From: Thermoplasmata archaeon
Lineage (GTDB): Archaea; Thermoplasmatota; Thermoplasmata; Thermoplasmatales; Thermoplasmataceae
DNA length: 21,901 nucleotides
Direction: 5' to 3'
Assembly (NCBI GenBank): GCA_021833045.1
Contig: JAKBGP010000010.1
Coordinates: forward strand, 1 to 21,901
Below the pieces are notes generated by a model. It saw only the letters and a list, made by a program, of their open reading frames with translations. It searched no databases and was not told the DNA's origin. The position numbers were made by a program, and so were the translations under genes. Below are positions 7,914-16,931 of this stretch, one piece after another. The number at the start of each line of letters is the position of its first letter. Position 1 is the stretch's first letter.

Positions 7914-9542
7914 ATGAATTCAGAACATGGATCAGATGGCTTATATTTTTTATATGAAAATTATGAGTTAAGTAAATCCGAAAATATGCTCGGCATAATC
8001 TATAAGATGAAGCCTCTTAATGATTGCAGATTGGAAATACACATACCTCTACTGGATATACATTTTTCATGGTTCAGCACCTCCGGAAGAAGCAATGGAC
8101 TGGAACCTGACTGGACTGGAGAAGTGAAGGTAAGACCAAATGTTAACATTCCAATCATTTCATTCTACAATCAAAAGGGGGTAAATTCGTGCACTGTGGC
8201 AATTTCAGACTGTCTCAATCCAGTTAATATATCCTATGGAGTAAGTGAAGAAGATAAGGAAATAATCATAAAAATCAAGAGGAAATCGCAGGATCCATTC
8301 AGTATTCTTGCTGACACATCAAAGAAAGAAATTACAGATGTTATCCTTTCTGCATCATCATGGATTGGCTCATTTTATGAAAAACCAGTAATTCCAAAGG
8401 CATCTGAATCCATAGTATATTCAACATGGTATTCCATGCATCAGAATGTTAGCCAGGAAAATGTAGAAGAGGAGGCAAAATTAGCTAAAAAAATAGGATT
8501 TGAATCAATATTCCTCGATGATGGTTGGCAGACTTCAGACAACAGAAGAGGTTATAAATATACTGGGGACTGGGAGTTTGAAAAATCAAAATTTCCCGAT
8601 CCAGCCGGGCATATCAGAAAAATACACGAACTAAATTTAAATTATGTGGTCTGGATTGCATTGCCATTTATTGGGATGAATTCAAGGGCATTCAGCAAAT
8701 TCAGGGACAAGCTGTTAAGAGTCAATGAAGGATGGGGTACAGGCATAGTGAATCCACAGAAGAAAGAAACCACAGAATATATTAAAGAGCGGGTAAAGTA
8801 TCTTGTGAAACTTGGTTTTGATGGCCTAAAGGTTGATTTTATTGATTCAATAATAGATCCAGATGAAAGAGATGATATCTACAGGAAAATACCAGAATTT
8901 CTGAAGGAGACATTGAGTCCTGCCAGTGGTAAGTTAATTGAGTTCAGACAGAGATACATCTCTCCAATCATGCTGCAGTATGGAAACATGATAAGATCTG
9001 CGGATTGCCCTGGTGATCATATTGAAAACAGAATCAGGTCATTAAGCACCAGACTGGTATCCGGAACAGTTCCGGTGCACAGTGATCCTTTAATGTGGAA
9101 TAGTGAGGACTCAGTGGAAAACATATGCTTTGCATTCATAAATGTGCTATTTTCAGTACCTCAGATATCTGTAATGCTGAAAGATCAGAGGAGAGAAACT
9201 CTTGAAGTTCTCAGTAAGTGGATAGATTTCTGGAAGAAACATAGAATAACACTTCTCCATGGAAAAATCAGTGTTAAACACATAGAATTGAATTTCGCTG
9301 TTGTCTCATCATTAAGAAACAATAAACAGATCACTGTTTGCTACTCCCCAGTTACAGTAAATGTTGATGGAAGAGAGGAGATAATAATAAATGCGTCTCA
9401 TTGTAACATGCTACTGGAGTGTAAAAATGAAATTGATTACACAGTAAAGGACTGTAATTTCAATGAGGTAAGAAGAGGAGAGCTTTCTCCAGGAGTTAAT
9501 AACATAGAGACCCCATTCTGCGGTCAGATAGATATACATTAA
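7914..9542 (+). CDS. Alpha-galactosidase-like glycoside hydrolase (GH36/clan GH-D type)
   Basis: 542 residues. A short N-terminal beta-rich region (about 1-150) precedes a TIM-barrel domain. Barrel motifs include STWYSM (~170), FESIFLDDGWQ (~199-209), NYVVWIALP (~243-251), GLKVDFID at 304-311 with D308 as the expected nucleophile, and RSADCPGD at 361-368 with D364 or D368 as the expected acid/base. The C-terminal ~100 residues look like a beta-sandwich. The family releases terminal alpha-galactosyl or related residues from oligosaccharides. No signal peptide is visible, so it should be intracellular. It is shorter than classical 700-residue GH36 enzymes, mainly at the N-terminus. Substrate is uncertain: alpha-galactoside is the family default, but alpha-glucoside or N-acetylgalactosaminide activity is possible. 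Confidence 0.82.
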   Translation: MNSEHGSDGLYFLYENYELSKSENMLGIIYKMKPLNDCRLEIHIPLLDIHFSWFSTSGRSNGLEPDWTGEVKVRPNVNIPIISFYNQKGVNSCTVAISDCLNPVNISYGVSEEDKEIIIKIKRKSQDPFSILADTSKKEITDVILSASSWIGSFYEKPVIPKASESIVYSTWYSMHQNVSQENVEEEAKLAKKIGFESIFLDDGWQTSDNRRGYKYTGDWEFEKSKFPDPAGHIRKIHELNLNYVVWIALPFIGMNSRAFSKFRDKLLRVNEGWGTGIVNPQKKETTEYIKERVKYLVKLGFDGLKVDFIDSIIDPDERDDIYRKIPEFLKETLSPASGKLIEFRQRYISPIMLQYGNMIRSADCPGDHIENRIRSLSTRLVSGTVPVHSDPLMWNSEDSVENICFAFINVLFSVPQISVMLKDQRRETLEVLSKWIDFWKKHRITLLHGKISVKHIELNFAVVSSLRNNKQITVCYSPVTVNVDGREEIIINASHCNMLLECKNEIDYTVKDCNFNEVRRGELSPGVNNIETPFCGQIDIH

Positions 9543-9715
9543 ATCTTCCAAACTTTAACCTATGGAGTTTTTCAAACTGCAATTGCGATTATTGAAGCAA
9601 GGTCAGCATCTAGGAGGAGAATAGCATTTTTTATTAATAAAAATCTCTCAGCCCGGCTAATACCTCTGGATTCACATCTTCAAAGATAATTTGAAAAATT
9701 AAGATGTCCTTGATG
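9543..9715. terminator. Convergent terminator region between glycosidase and katG
   Basis: Two signals lie in this 173-bp gap. A nested inverted repeat occupies 9674-9707: outer arms ACATCTT/AAGATGT, and an inner hairpin TTCAAA-gataa-TTTGAA at 9679-9695, just past the katG stop. An AT-rich core gives T6 on the plus strand (9627-9632) and T5 on the minus strand (9639-9643), suitable as T-tract terminators in both directions. Confidence 0.5.
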
Positions 9716-11890
<2,175 letters not shown>

Positions 11891-11907
11891 TCATATTCAA
11901 CTCCAAG

Positions 11908-11920
11908 CTATAAGATTAAC
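11908..11920 (-). promoter_or_regulatory. TATA box for katG
   Basis: On the minus strand GTTAATCTTATAG is centred about 24 nt before ATG 11890. I see no clear PerR or Fur-like palindrome next to it. Confidence 0.5.
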
Positions 11921-12019
11921 TTAGTATTAGATAATAATAATTATAATCTATTTAAATCTTGCCCGAACCTTCCTATCTTAATATACAGTTCAAATTTTTC
12001 ATGTAAAATATCAATACAA

Positions 12020-12451
12020 TCACTTTTTCCTTAAGGCGTTTAACTCATTTATATTAATAATCTGCAAAATAACGCTGGTAAGTTTTTCCTCATCAATAAT
12101 ATAATTCTCAAAATAATCAACTGCTCTTACAGTTTTACTATCCATTCTGGAATTGAATAGTCCTCTATCATTCACTATTTTAATTCCCTTAGGGAATGTT
12201 AACCTAACCGAATTCTTCAAAATGTTACCAAAGCAGATTATTCCATTATATGACCATACGGGAATGCCAGCTGGGTTGCTTGGTTTTTTCCACTTTACCT
12301 CTTCATATATTCTTGGATCTGCCTCACTTATCACCTTCCTGATCTTAATTAGTATTTCTCTCTTCCAACCCTCCACTTCATTTATTATTTCATCTATTTG
12401 TTCGGAGGCAGATTTATCTTTTCCTGGATTGTTAACACGGTTTCCATCCAT
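12020..12451 (-). CDS. DUF1801-family protein (YdhG-like fold)
   Basis: 143 residues. The arrangement is that of DUF1801: a helical N-terminus with 'WKREILIKIRKVISEADPRIYEEVKWKKP' character (~29-57), then PVWSYNGIICFGNIL (~64-78), then the strand SVRLTFPKGIKIVNDRGLFN (~81-100), then a C-terminal helix. The family is small, cytosolic and without an established reaction; some members act as iron-chaperone-like or stress proteins. The start at ATG 12451 is chosen because the two upstream ATGs (12470, 12460) are out of frame. A TATA-like ATATAAATAA at 12484-12493 suggests a short leader. It has the same orientation as katG but its own promoter. Confidence 0.8.
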   Translation of the reverse strand: MDGNRVNNPGKDKSASEQIDEIINEVEGWKREILIKIRKVISEADPRIYEEVKWKKPSNPAGIPVWSYNGIICFGNILKNSVRLTFPKGIKIVNDRGLFNSRMDSKTVRAVDYFENYIIDEEKLTSVILQIININELNALRKK

Positions 12452-12482
12452 TAGTTACATCCCAATTCATAGTAACAATCTC

Positions 12483-12493
12483 GTTATTTATAT
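12483..12493 (-). promoter_or_regulatory. TATA box for the DUF1801 gene
   Basis: Minus-strand TATAAATAACG lies about 32-42 nt before ATG 12451. Compared with the 22-25 nt spacing elsewhere in the window, this predicts a leader of roughly 10-15 nt. Confidence 0.45.
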
Positions 12494-12685
12494 GTATTTG
12501 AAATTTCTACTGAAAAAGGAATTATAGGCAAACTGGAAACAGGATAAGGGAAACTAAGTAAAAGTATTCAAAAAAGGGGAAAAGATGCCTTATTGGGCAG
12601 GGCTTTTGAACAACATTCAATCATTTGTCAAAATTTGAGATTATTGGATGATGGAATAACTATAAAAATATTTCTTTTTGTAAGG

Positions 12686-12715
12686 GAAAGTGTGAGTCTA
12701 TTGCCCCACACTTTC
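12686..12715 (-). terminator. Stem-loop over the 3' end of the 119-residue gene
   Basis: Arms GAAAGTGTG (12686-12694) and CACACTTTC (12707-12715) are a perfect 9-bp inverted repeat with a 12-nt loop. On the minus strand the stem overlaps the last codons and the TAG stop (12698-12700), and the T-rich ATATTTTTATAG follows at 12660-12671. This reads as a terminator or a 3'-end stability hairpin partly inside the coding sequence. Confidence 0.5.
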
Positions 12716-13057
12716 GACCTTGTGGAATTTCTTCTCAGAGAATTTTCTGAAGTTTCTCAGTCCCTTTGAGAAATCCAGCGCACTGGGCTTCAGATATAGA
12801 TCTATATATTCCACAATGTCTATGTCATTGTCCCTTGCCTCTTCTGAGATTTTTGCAACAAGGTATGGAATAAGATTCTTTGCCTCCCAAATGGACAGAT
12901 CGTACTTCCTGAAAACTTCGAAGATATCCTCAGAAATTTCATCCATCTGGATCATTGTGTCCCTTGTAACAACGTCTCTAGTATAGGTGGACTTACTCTC
13001 ACTGGCCAAACTCTTTCCATCTTTTTCGGTTTCCTTTATTTCTTCTACTTCTGCCAT
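12698..13057 (-). CDS. Unrecognised acidic 119-residue protein
   Basis: I do not recognise a family. The first ~30 residues are polar and charged (MAEVEEIKETEKDGK...) and look disordered. From about residue 33 the protein appears helical with a patterned hydrophobic face (DEISEDIFEVFRKYDLSIWEAKNLIPYLVAKISEEA), followed by YIDLYLKPSALDF and a basic C-terminal helix (FSKGLRNFRKFSEKKFHK). There is no Cys, signal or membrane segment, so it is cytosolic. The ribosome site is the strongest in the window (AAGGAGGTGA, 4 nt before the ATG), unlike the leaderless genes around it, and a six-codon upstream frame ends inside it. This suggests a leadered, well-translated message and possible translational control. 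A helical adaptor or regulator role is a guess only. Confidence 0.75.
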   Translation of the reverse strand: MAEVEEIKETEKDGKSLASESKSTYTRDVVTRDTMIQMDEISEDIFEVFRKYDLSIWEAKNLIPYLVAKISEEARDNDIDIVEYIDLYLKPSALDFSKGLRNFRKFSEKKFHKVESVGQ

Positions 13058-13061
13058 TTTT

Positions 13062-13082
13062 TCACCTCCTTTGAGGCAACAT
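13062..13082 (-). CDS. Six-codon upstream frame (MLPQRR) overlapping the ribosome site
   Basis: On the minus strand ATG TTG CCT CAA AGG AGG TGA runs from 13082 to 13062. The two Arg codons and the stop are themselves the AGGAGGTGA ribosome site of the 119-residue gene, whose ATG follows 4 nt later at 13057. The ATG is 20-23 nt from the TATA box at 13098-13109, close to the leaderless spacing seen elsewhere in the window. It could therefore be the first codon of the mRNA, or it could be coincidence. Confidence 0.35.
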   Translation of the reverse strand: MLPQRR

Positions 13083-13097
13083 AGTAATTTTAAACTT

Positions 13098-13109
13098 CTA
13101 TATAAATTT
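13098..13109 (-). promoter_or_regulatory. TATA box for the 119-residue gene
   Basis: Minus-strand AAATTTATATAG is a strong TATA element about 45 nt before the main ATG at 13057. Transcription should therefore start near 13080 and give a leader of about 20-25 nt containing the ribosome site. Confidence 0.65.
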
Positions 13110-13233
13110 ATCGCAAATACACTATATTATTAATATATTTTTCCTATTAAATTACACACTCAACTACCAGAAAAAAACAATAATGATTTTATATGTTCAC
13201 AATCTGTAAAATGGATCTAAGTTAGTTCATGAA

Positions 13234-13251
13234 AGTTATTCTAAGATAACT
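13234..13251 (-). terminator. Stem-loop at the M24 stop codon
   Basis: Arms AGTTAT and ATAACT (6 bp, 6-nt loop) straddle the TAG stop at 13241-13243. A T7 tract on the minus strand follows at 13171-13177. This is weak evidence for termination between the M24 gene and the 119-residue gene. Confidence 0.3.
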
Positions 13252-13984
13252 CAATGAGTTCTTTAGGAGGTTTCTCTGTAAGCAGTTCAAACCCATCTTT
13301 CTTAACCAGAACATCATCCTCTATTCTCACACCACCATATTCAGGAATATAAATTCCTGGTTCGACTGTAACGGCCATGTCCTTTTTCAGATTAAAATCA
13401 TAACTACCGAAGGCTGGGTGATCGTGAACATCAAGACCTATCCCATGTCCAACACCATGCATTAATCTACCCTTATATGGAGAACTATCTATGATTTCAT
13501 ATGATTTTGCGTTGACATCCCTTCCATTTATACCCTCTCTAATTATCTTCATGCTTGATTGTTGAGCATTGTAAACAATTTCATAAATCTCTTTCTGCTT
13601 TTCTGTTGCCCTGCCAAAAACTGAAGTTCTAGTTGTGTCTGCATGATATCTTTCAAAGGCTGCTCCATAGTCAGTAAGGACAAAATCACCTGTTTTTAAC
13701 TTCCTCTTACCAGGAGAATGGTGCGGTTCAGATGCATTTGATCCAAAGCAAACAATGGTGCTAAATGAAGGTTCTGATGCCCCATTTGACATCATCATAT
13801 ATACCATATATGCAGACAGTTCCATCTCTGTCATCCCTTCCTTCAGATGATCCATTGAAATATCATATATTTCACTACTAATTTTAGCGGCTTCCTTCAG
13901 TTTTCTTATTTCAGCATCATATCCTTTATCATTCTCGCTTCCGAGATGTTCTTTGATACATCTACAAGGTCTGCATTTCCGCAT
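13241..13984 (-). CDS. M24 family metallopeptidase (Xaa-Pro dipeptidase-like), catalytic part after a frameshift
   Basis: This 247-codon frame holds the whole pita-bread catalytic domain. All five metal ligands expected of M24 peptidases are visible: D105 (TDYGA), D116 (HADTTRT), H180 (HGVGHGIGL), E208 (VEPGIY) and E222 (RIEDD). It would remove an N-terminal residue before proline or split Xaa-Pro dipeptides. Real homology begins only at about DAEIRKLKEAA (residue 23 on); the first 22 residues (MRKCRPCRCIK...) are the neighbouring fragment read in another frame. The upstream frame (13906-14322) supplies the missing N-terminal domain. There is no ribosome site or promoter before ATG 13984, so separate translation is doubtful. 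Either the gene is a recent frameshift mutant, or the base call is wrong, or the ribosome shifts frame. Confidence 0.85.
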   Translation of the reverse strand: MRKCRPCRCIKEHLGSENDKGYDAEIRKLKEAAKISSEIYDISMDHLKEGMTEMELSAYMVYMMMSNGASEPSFSTIVCFGSNASEPHHSPGKRKLKTGDFVLTDYGAAFERYHADTTRTSVFGRATEKQKEIYEIVYNAQQSSMKIIREGINGRDVNAKSYEIIDSSPYKGRLMHGVGHGIGLDVHDHPAFGSYDFNLKKDMAVTVEPGIYIPEYGGVRIEDDVLVKKDGFELLTEKPPKELIELS

Positions 13985-14322
13985 ATTTTCTTTACACTTT
14001 CAAACATATTTACTGTTAGAGAATCTTTGTTAACACCAACTTTTGTTTGACCGCGTAACTCCTTTTGAATCATCTCATTCATCTGTGCTGAAGATGACGC
14101 AACATATACCTCATGGCCTGTTGACCTTGCTGTCTGTTCCTCAAGTTTGTATACAAACATCTTTATGTGATCTCTATCTGCAACTATTGATGAACCCTCG
14201 AACAATCCACCATTCACCTGTGACATGTAGAAAAAAGACCTGTCATTAGCATTCTCACCACCATTTCTTATTAGAATCTTTTCAACCACATCGAGATTTC
14301 TAAAAATATCCTTTACTGTCAT
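13906..14322 (-). CDS. M24 family metallopeptidase, N-terminal domain fragment before a frameshift
   Basis: 138 codons from ATG 14322. The sequence matches the creatinase-like N-terminal domain of Xaa-Pro peptidases: 'RSFFYMSQVNGGLFEGSSIVAD' (~28-49), EVYVASS (~71-77), KVGVNKDSL (~93-101), VDVSKNISEARMIKD (~120-134). The family normally continues from RMIK straight into an E-I-x-x-L helix; here the frame runs out after RMIKD with MMLK and a stop. The continuing helix is found in the +2 frame. Joined, 13241-14322 would give about 359 residues, the usual Xaa-Pro dipeptidase size. The promoter is weak: AATTAAAC-like sequence near 14341-14350, about 24 nt upstream. Confidence 0.8.
   Translation of the reverse strand: MTVKDIFRNLDVVEKILIRNGGENANDRSFFYMSQVNGGLFEGSSIVADRDHIKMFVYKLEEQTARSTGHEVYVASSSAQMNEMIQKELRGQTKVGVNKDSLTVNMFESVKKICGNADLVDVSKNISEARMIKDMMLK
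13919..13920 (-). other. Inferred AT dinucleotide insertion splitting the M24 gene
   Basis: The minus strand reads GGATATGATG. Removing one AT gives AAG GAT GAT GCT GAA ATA, that is ...RMIKDDAEIRKLKEAA..., which restores the family spacing of four residues between RMIK and the conserved Ile. A slip in a short AT repeat explains the split. Confidence 0.6.
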
Positions 14323-14476
14323 AACTTACAATTATACATTGTTTAATTTACTTTCCGAAAAAGGAGGGAAAATTCAAGTTTTTACCAATCAATTTCTATG
14401 GTAAAATATTACCCTCAAATTAAACATACTATACAAATATTATTATACTGTATTACCGTATTTCATCAGTTTTTAA

Positions 14477-14569
14477 ATGAGGCTTTACTCTGGAATGGTA
14501 GATAAATTCATTGAAGATAACATAAATAATAAAATCGGTGATAAGTTGAAGGAGGAATGTTGTTTGTAA
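14477..14569 (+). CDS. Possible 30-residue microprotein
   Basis: ATG 14477 opens 30 codons ending in TAA; a second in-frame ATG is at 14495. The second part, MVDKFIEDNINNKIGDKLKE, has an amphipathic helical pattern and ends EECCL. A TTTTTAAATG element at 14470-14479 is about 20 nt before ATG 14495, close to leaderless spacing, which would favour the 24-residue form. I recognise no family. It may be noise in an AT-rich spacer. Confidence 0.2.
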   Translation: MRLYSGMVDKFIEDNINNKIGDKLKEECCL

Positions 14570-14801
14570 TAAGAACATTACCATATAAAAAGGTGAGTTT
14601 TTGTAATTGCAGAATAACACATATAAATGCATGAAACTTCATTCTATAAGAATCATCTTTAGCTATTTTGGGTCATCCTCATTTGTGATTTGCAAATGAC
14701 AGAATATACTAAGTTGAAATATACCTAATAGTAGGAATGAAAGAGTAGGTAATGCACTGTTCTGGACTGCTTTGCGAAATTACGTTTTAATTATAGACTC
14801 C

Positions 14802-14834
14802 TCTTAGAAAAGAGTCACCCACTCCGCTCTAAGA
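14802..14834 (+). promoter_or_regulatory. 33-bp interrupted palindrome, candidate operator upstream of the secreted-protein gene
   Basis: The layout is TCTTAGA - aaa - GAGT - caccc - ACTC - cgc - TCTAAGA. Both pairs of arms are perfect and symmetric about 14818. It ends 6 bp before the TATA box and so overlaps the position of the TFB recognition element. Such placement suits a dimeric regulator. Confidence 0.45.
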
Positions 14835-14839
14835 TAAGG

Positions 14840-14848
14840 TTTATATAC
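14840..14848 (+). promoter_or_regulatory. TATA box for the 642-residue secreted protein gene
   Basis: TTTATATAC is centred 24 nt before ATG 14868 with no ribosome site between, fitting a leaderless mRNA. Confidence 0.75.
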
Positions 14849-14867
14849 AAATCCTAATTACTGCATT

Positions 14868-16796
14868 ATGACCAATAGAAAGCTGATCTCCATCATTCTC
14901 ATCTCTGTGATGATCTTTGCAGGGGCTCTATCAATAACGGAATATTACAGAGACAGCAGTCATTCGCCTACTGCTATTTCTAAAACTGGAGTATTTGGTC
15001 CCTCTGTCATTCTATCATGCTCTAATAATTTAGACGATCACGGTTTTCATCTTTCCAATAACACCACAATAAATATTCAGTTGTACCTACCTGTACCACA
15101 GGCAGTTCATAAAGGTATGAACACAGTTAATATGTCAGGAATGAACAGGTATAACAACAGTGTTGAGGATCTTTTAATGAATGTAACCATATACCCAGTG
15201 AATGATACTTACACAAAATTCTTCCTGCCATTGGCATTCAACCAGGTAGCACATGAATGGAGTAATGTCACGAAGCACTATAGGGGAAGTACTAATCTGT
15301 CTATGACCGTTGAGGCAACAAAGACAGTTACACAAGAAAATGGCACTCTGTACATATACCAGTATTACAACAATATACCCTTTAATCCATTAAATGTACA
15401 TACAGGGAAACCCTCAGCAGTTACAGAAGTTTCCGATTCATCAACGGGATCCAGCATAAATGTGCTGAACAGATGGTTCAATGGCAGTGATGTTAATGTG
15501 ACACAATATTCACAGGTTGATTATACACCTATTAATTTCAATATAGGTCTGTCATTTTCAAATAAGCCCTTACAGATAGTACATGAAAAAAAGTTCATTC
15601 CTACTATTTCTGATTCTAATGTGAATAAGAAACAAATGAATGATCTGATAACGCCTGTAAAATGTGGGAACCCAACAGTCAAATATGAATGCAGGTACTA
15701 CAACGTTACATCCAGTGTATTAGAAAATGTAACTGATTTCAATGGAATGTTACCACTATCAATTGCACACATAGGAAGGAATGCGGATAATGGAAAATCA
15801 GGAGTAGTAACAGGCAACACCATTTGCCTTTCTGACTCCGTTATAAATCTAAGCTCTAACCAGGTCTATGAAAGTTCATCAGGTCAGATCACCACCACCA
15901 TATCGCCAAATCCTTCCGTTTCTAAGATTTTTAGTTCTATAGAGGGTGGTTCAGCCACGGGGGCAGTTGCTTACCCAACAGCAATATGGAATGCTCTTGT
16001 CAAAAACTCTAAGGAAAGCAGGGCATTAAATCACACAACAGTAGTAATAGGAATTCCTGGTGTTTCATATTACTTCGAAAGATATTCAACTTACACACAT
16101 CTTCATAGGGAAAAACTGGAAATACTGGAGTGTCCGAATACAGGTTCTTATTCAATCAATGTTTTATCTAATAGAATAATTAAAACAACTCTGGATGGCA
16201 AGTACACAGTAGGGGAGATCACCAATATAAATACAACAAATGGCCTCCAGTTGAGTTATTCAAATATGCCAATAAGTGCTGTATGGGTTATACAGCATTA
16301 CTTGAAAACAAGAACAGGATCATTCATTCTCAATGACAGTGGTAGTGAAAAAACCTATTCTACAGAAACATTTTACGAACATTCAACCGGATGGCTCAAT
16401 GTATCAAGTGCCTACAAGCAGGTATCTGAAGGTCTTAAGATTTTCTCAGCCACAATGGGACTTGAACTTGCTATAGTATCTGCAGAATCAGCTGCAAATG
16501 GTGCGGATATGGATGCGACAGAACCAGCTGTTATAGTTCAGGTGGCATCCATTATATCACATGTGATAGGGCTCAGTGGAGATATACTGGGTGACTTCTC
16601 ATCAGTTGGATCATTTTCCAATACTGAAAACGCGAAGATCTTTTCCTTTATATCTAATTCACCACTACCTGGTTCAAATTATACTTTAAATTATTTCGAA
16701 TCAAGTAATCCCATAGAACTTAATCTAAACGGACAAACATATTCTTTCTATGCACCCGAGAACTTCTACAATGCAACTGCAGTTACAACTGCATGA
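14868..16796 (+). CDS. Large secreted or surface protein of unknown function
   Basis: 642 residues. Residues 5-24 (KLISIILISVMIFAGALSIT) after a basic start form a signal peptide or N-terminal anchor. The remainder is rich in Asn, Ser and Thr with many NxS/T sequons, and has a few Cys (CSNN near 50, KCGNPTVKYEC near 270, TICLSD, LECPN). It therefore looks like an exported glycoprotein exposed to the acidic medium. A moderately hydrophobic stretch near 535-585 (GLELAIVSAESAANG... VQVASIISHVIGLSGDIL) may be a buried core or amphipathic segment; there is no C-terminal anchor. I recognise no catalytic motif or domain. Its promoter is strong and carries a symmetric palindrome, so expression is probably regulated. 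It stands alone, with a hairpin terminator candidate about 95 bp downstream. Confidence 0.85.
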   Translation: MTNRKLISIILISVMIFAGALSITEYYRDSSHSPTAISKTGVFGPSVILSCSNNLDDHGFHLSNNTTINIQLYLPVPQAVHKGMNTVNMSGMNRYNNSVEDLLMNVTIYPVNDTYTKFFLPLAFNQVAHEWSNVTKHYRGSTNLSMTVEATKTVTQENGTLYIYQYYNNIPFNPLNVHTGKPSAVTEVSDSSTGSSINVLNRWFNGSDVNVTQYSQVDYTPINFNIGLSFSNKPLQIVHEKKFIPTISDSNVNKKQMNDLITPVKCGNPTVKYECRYYNVTSSVLENVTDFNGMLPLSIAHIGRNADNGKSGVVTGNTICLSDSVINLSSNQVYESSSGQITTTISPNPSVSKIFSSIEGGSATGAVAYPTAIWNALVKNSKESRALNHTTVVIGIPGVSYYFERYSTYTHLHREKLEILECPNTGSYSINVLSNRIIKTTLDGKYTVGEITNINTTNGLQLSYSNMPISAVWVIQHYLKTRTGSFILNDSGSEKTYSTETFYEHSTGWLNVSSAYKQVSEGLKIFSATMGLELAIVSAESAANGADMDATEPAVIVQVASIISHVIGLSGDILGDFSSVGSFSNTENAKIFSFISNSPLPGSNYTLNYFESSNPIELNLNGQTYSFYAPENFYNATAVTTA

Positions 16797-16889
16797 TTTT
16801 TAATACATCCTCTTAATTAGCTCAATCTCTCAATTACTGGTTGCTAAAAGGTCAAGGGTAGGTAAAGGAAATACAGTGAAATCTAAAGT

Positions 16890-16913
16890 GGAGATTCTTG
16901 TTCAAGAATTTCC
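16890..16913. terminator. Near-perfect 24-bp palindrome between convergent genes
   Basis: GGAGATTCTTG (16890-16900) and CAAGAATTTCC (16903-16913) pair over 11 positions with one G-T mismatch and a 2-nt centre. It lies between the stop of the secreted-protein gene (16796, +) and the stop of the SMP-30 gene (16932, -). On the plus strand TATTTGTTTATT follows. A bidirectional terminator is the simplest reading; a protein-binding site is the alternative. Confidence 0.5.
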
Positions 16914-16931
16914 TATTTGTTTATTCACACA

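Larger units (their letters stand above)
14323..14867. other. 545-bp AT-rich gap between divergent M24 and secreted-protein genes
   Basis: No gene of convincing length lies here. It holds a short GGTAA/TTACC repeat (14400-14413), a 30-codon plus-strand frame (14477-14569), a perfect 7-bp inverted repeat TCATTTG/CAAATGA with 7-nt spacer (14679-14699), and a 33-bp interrupted palindrome (14802-14834) next to the TATA box at 14840-14848. Short frames such as the one reading GNALFWTALRNYVLIID near 14749-14796 lack a start. They could be decayed coding sequence, but I cannot name a source. Confidence 0.5.

Noticed and set aside
12153..12527. 124-codon plus-strand frame opposite the DUF1801 gene
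   Set aside because: The minus-strand frame matches a known family and has a TATA box; the plus frame is its shadow.
14323..14867. A structured RNA, tRNA or CRISPR array in the 545-bp gap
   Set aside because: No tRNA cloverleaf, no regularly spaced repeats and no compact conserved-looking structure; only isolated short inverted repeats.
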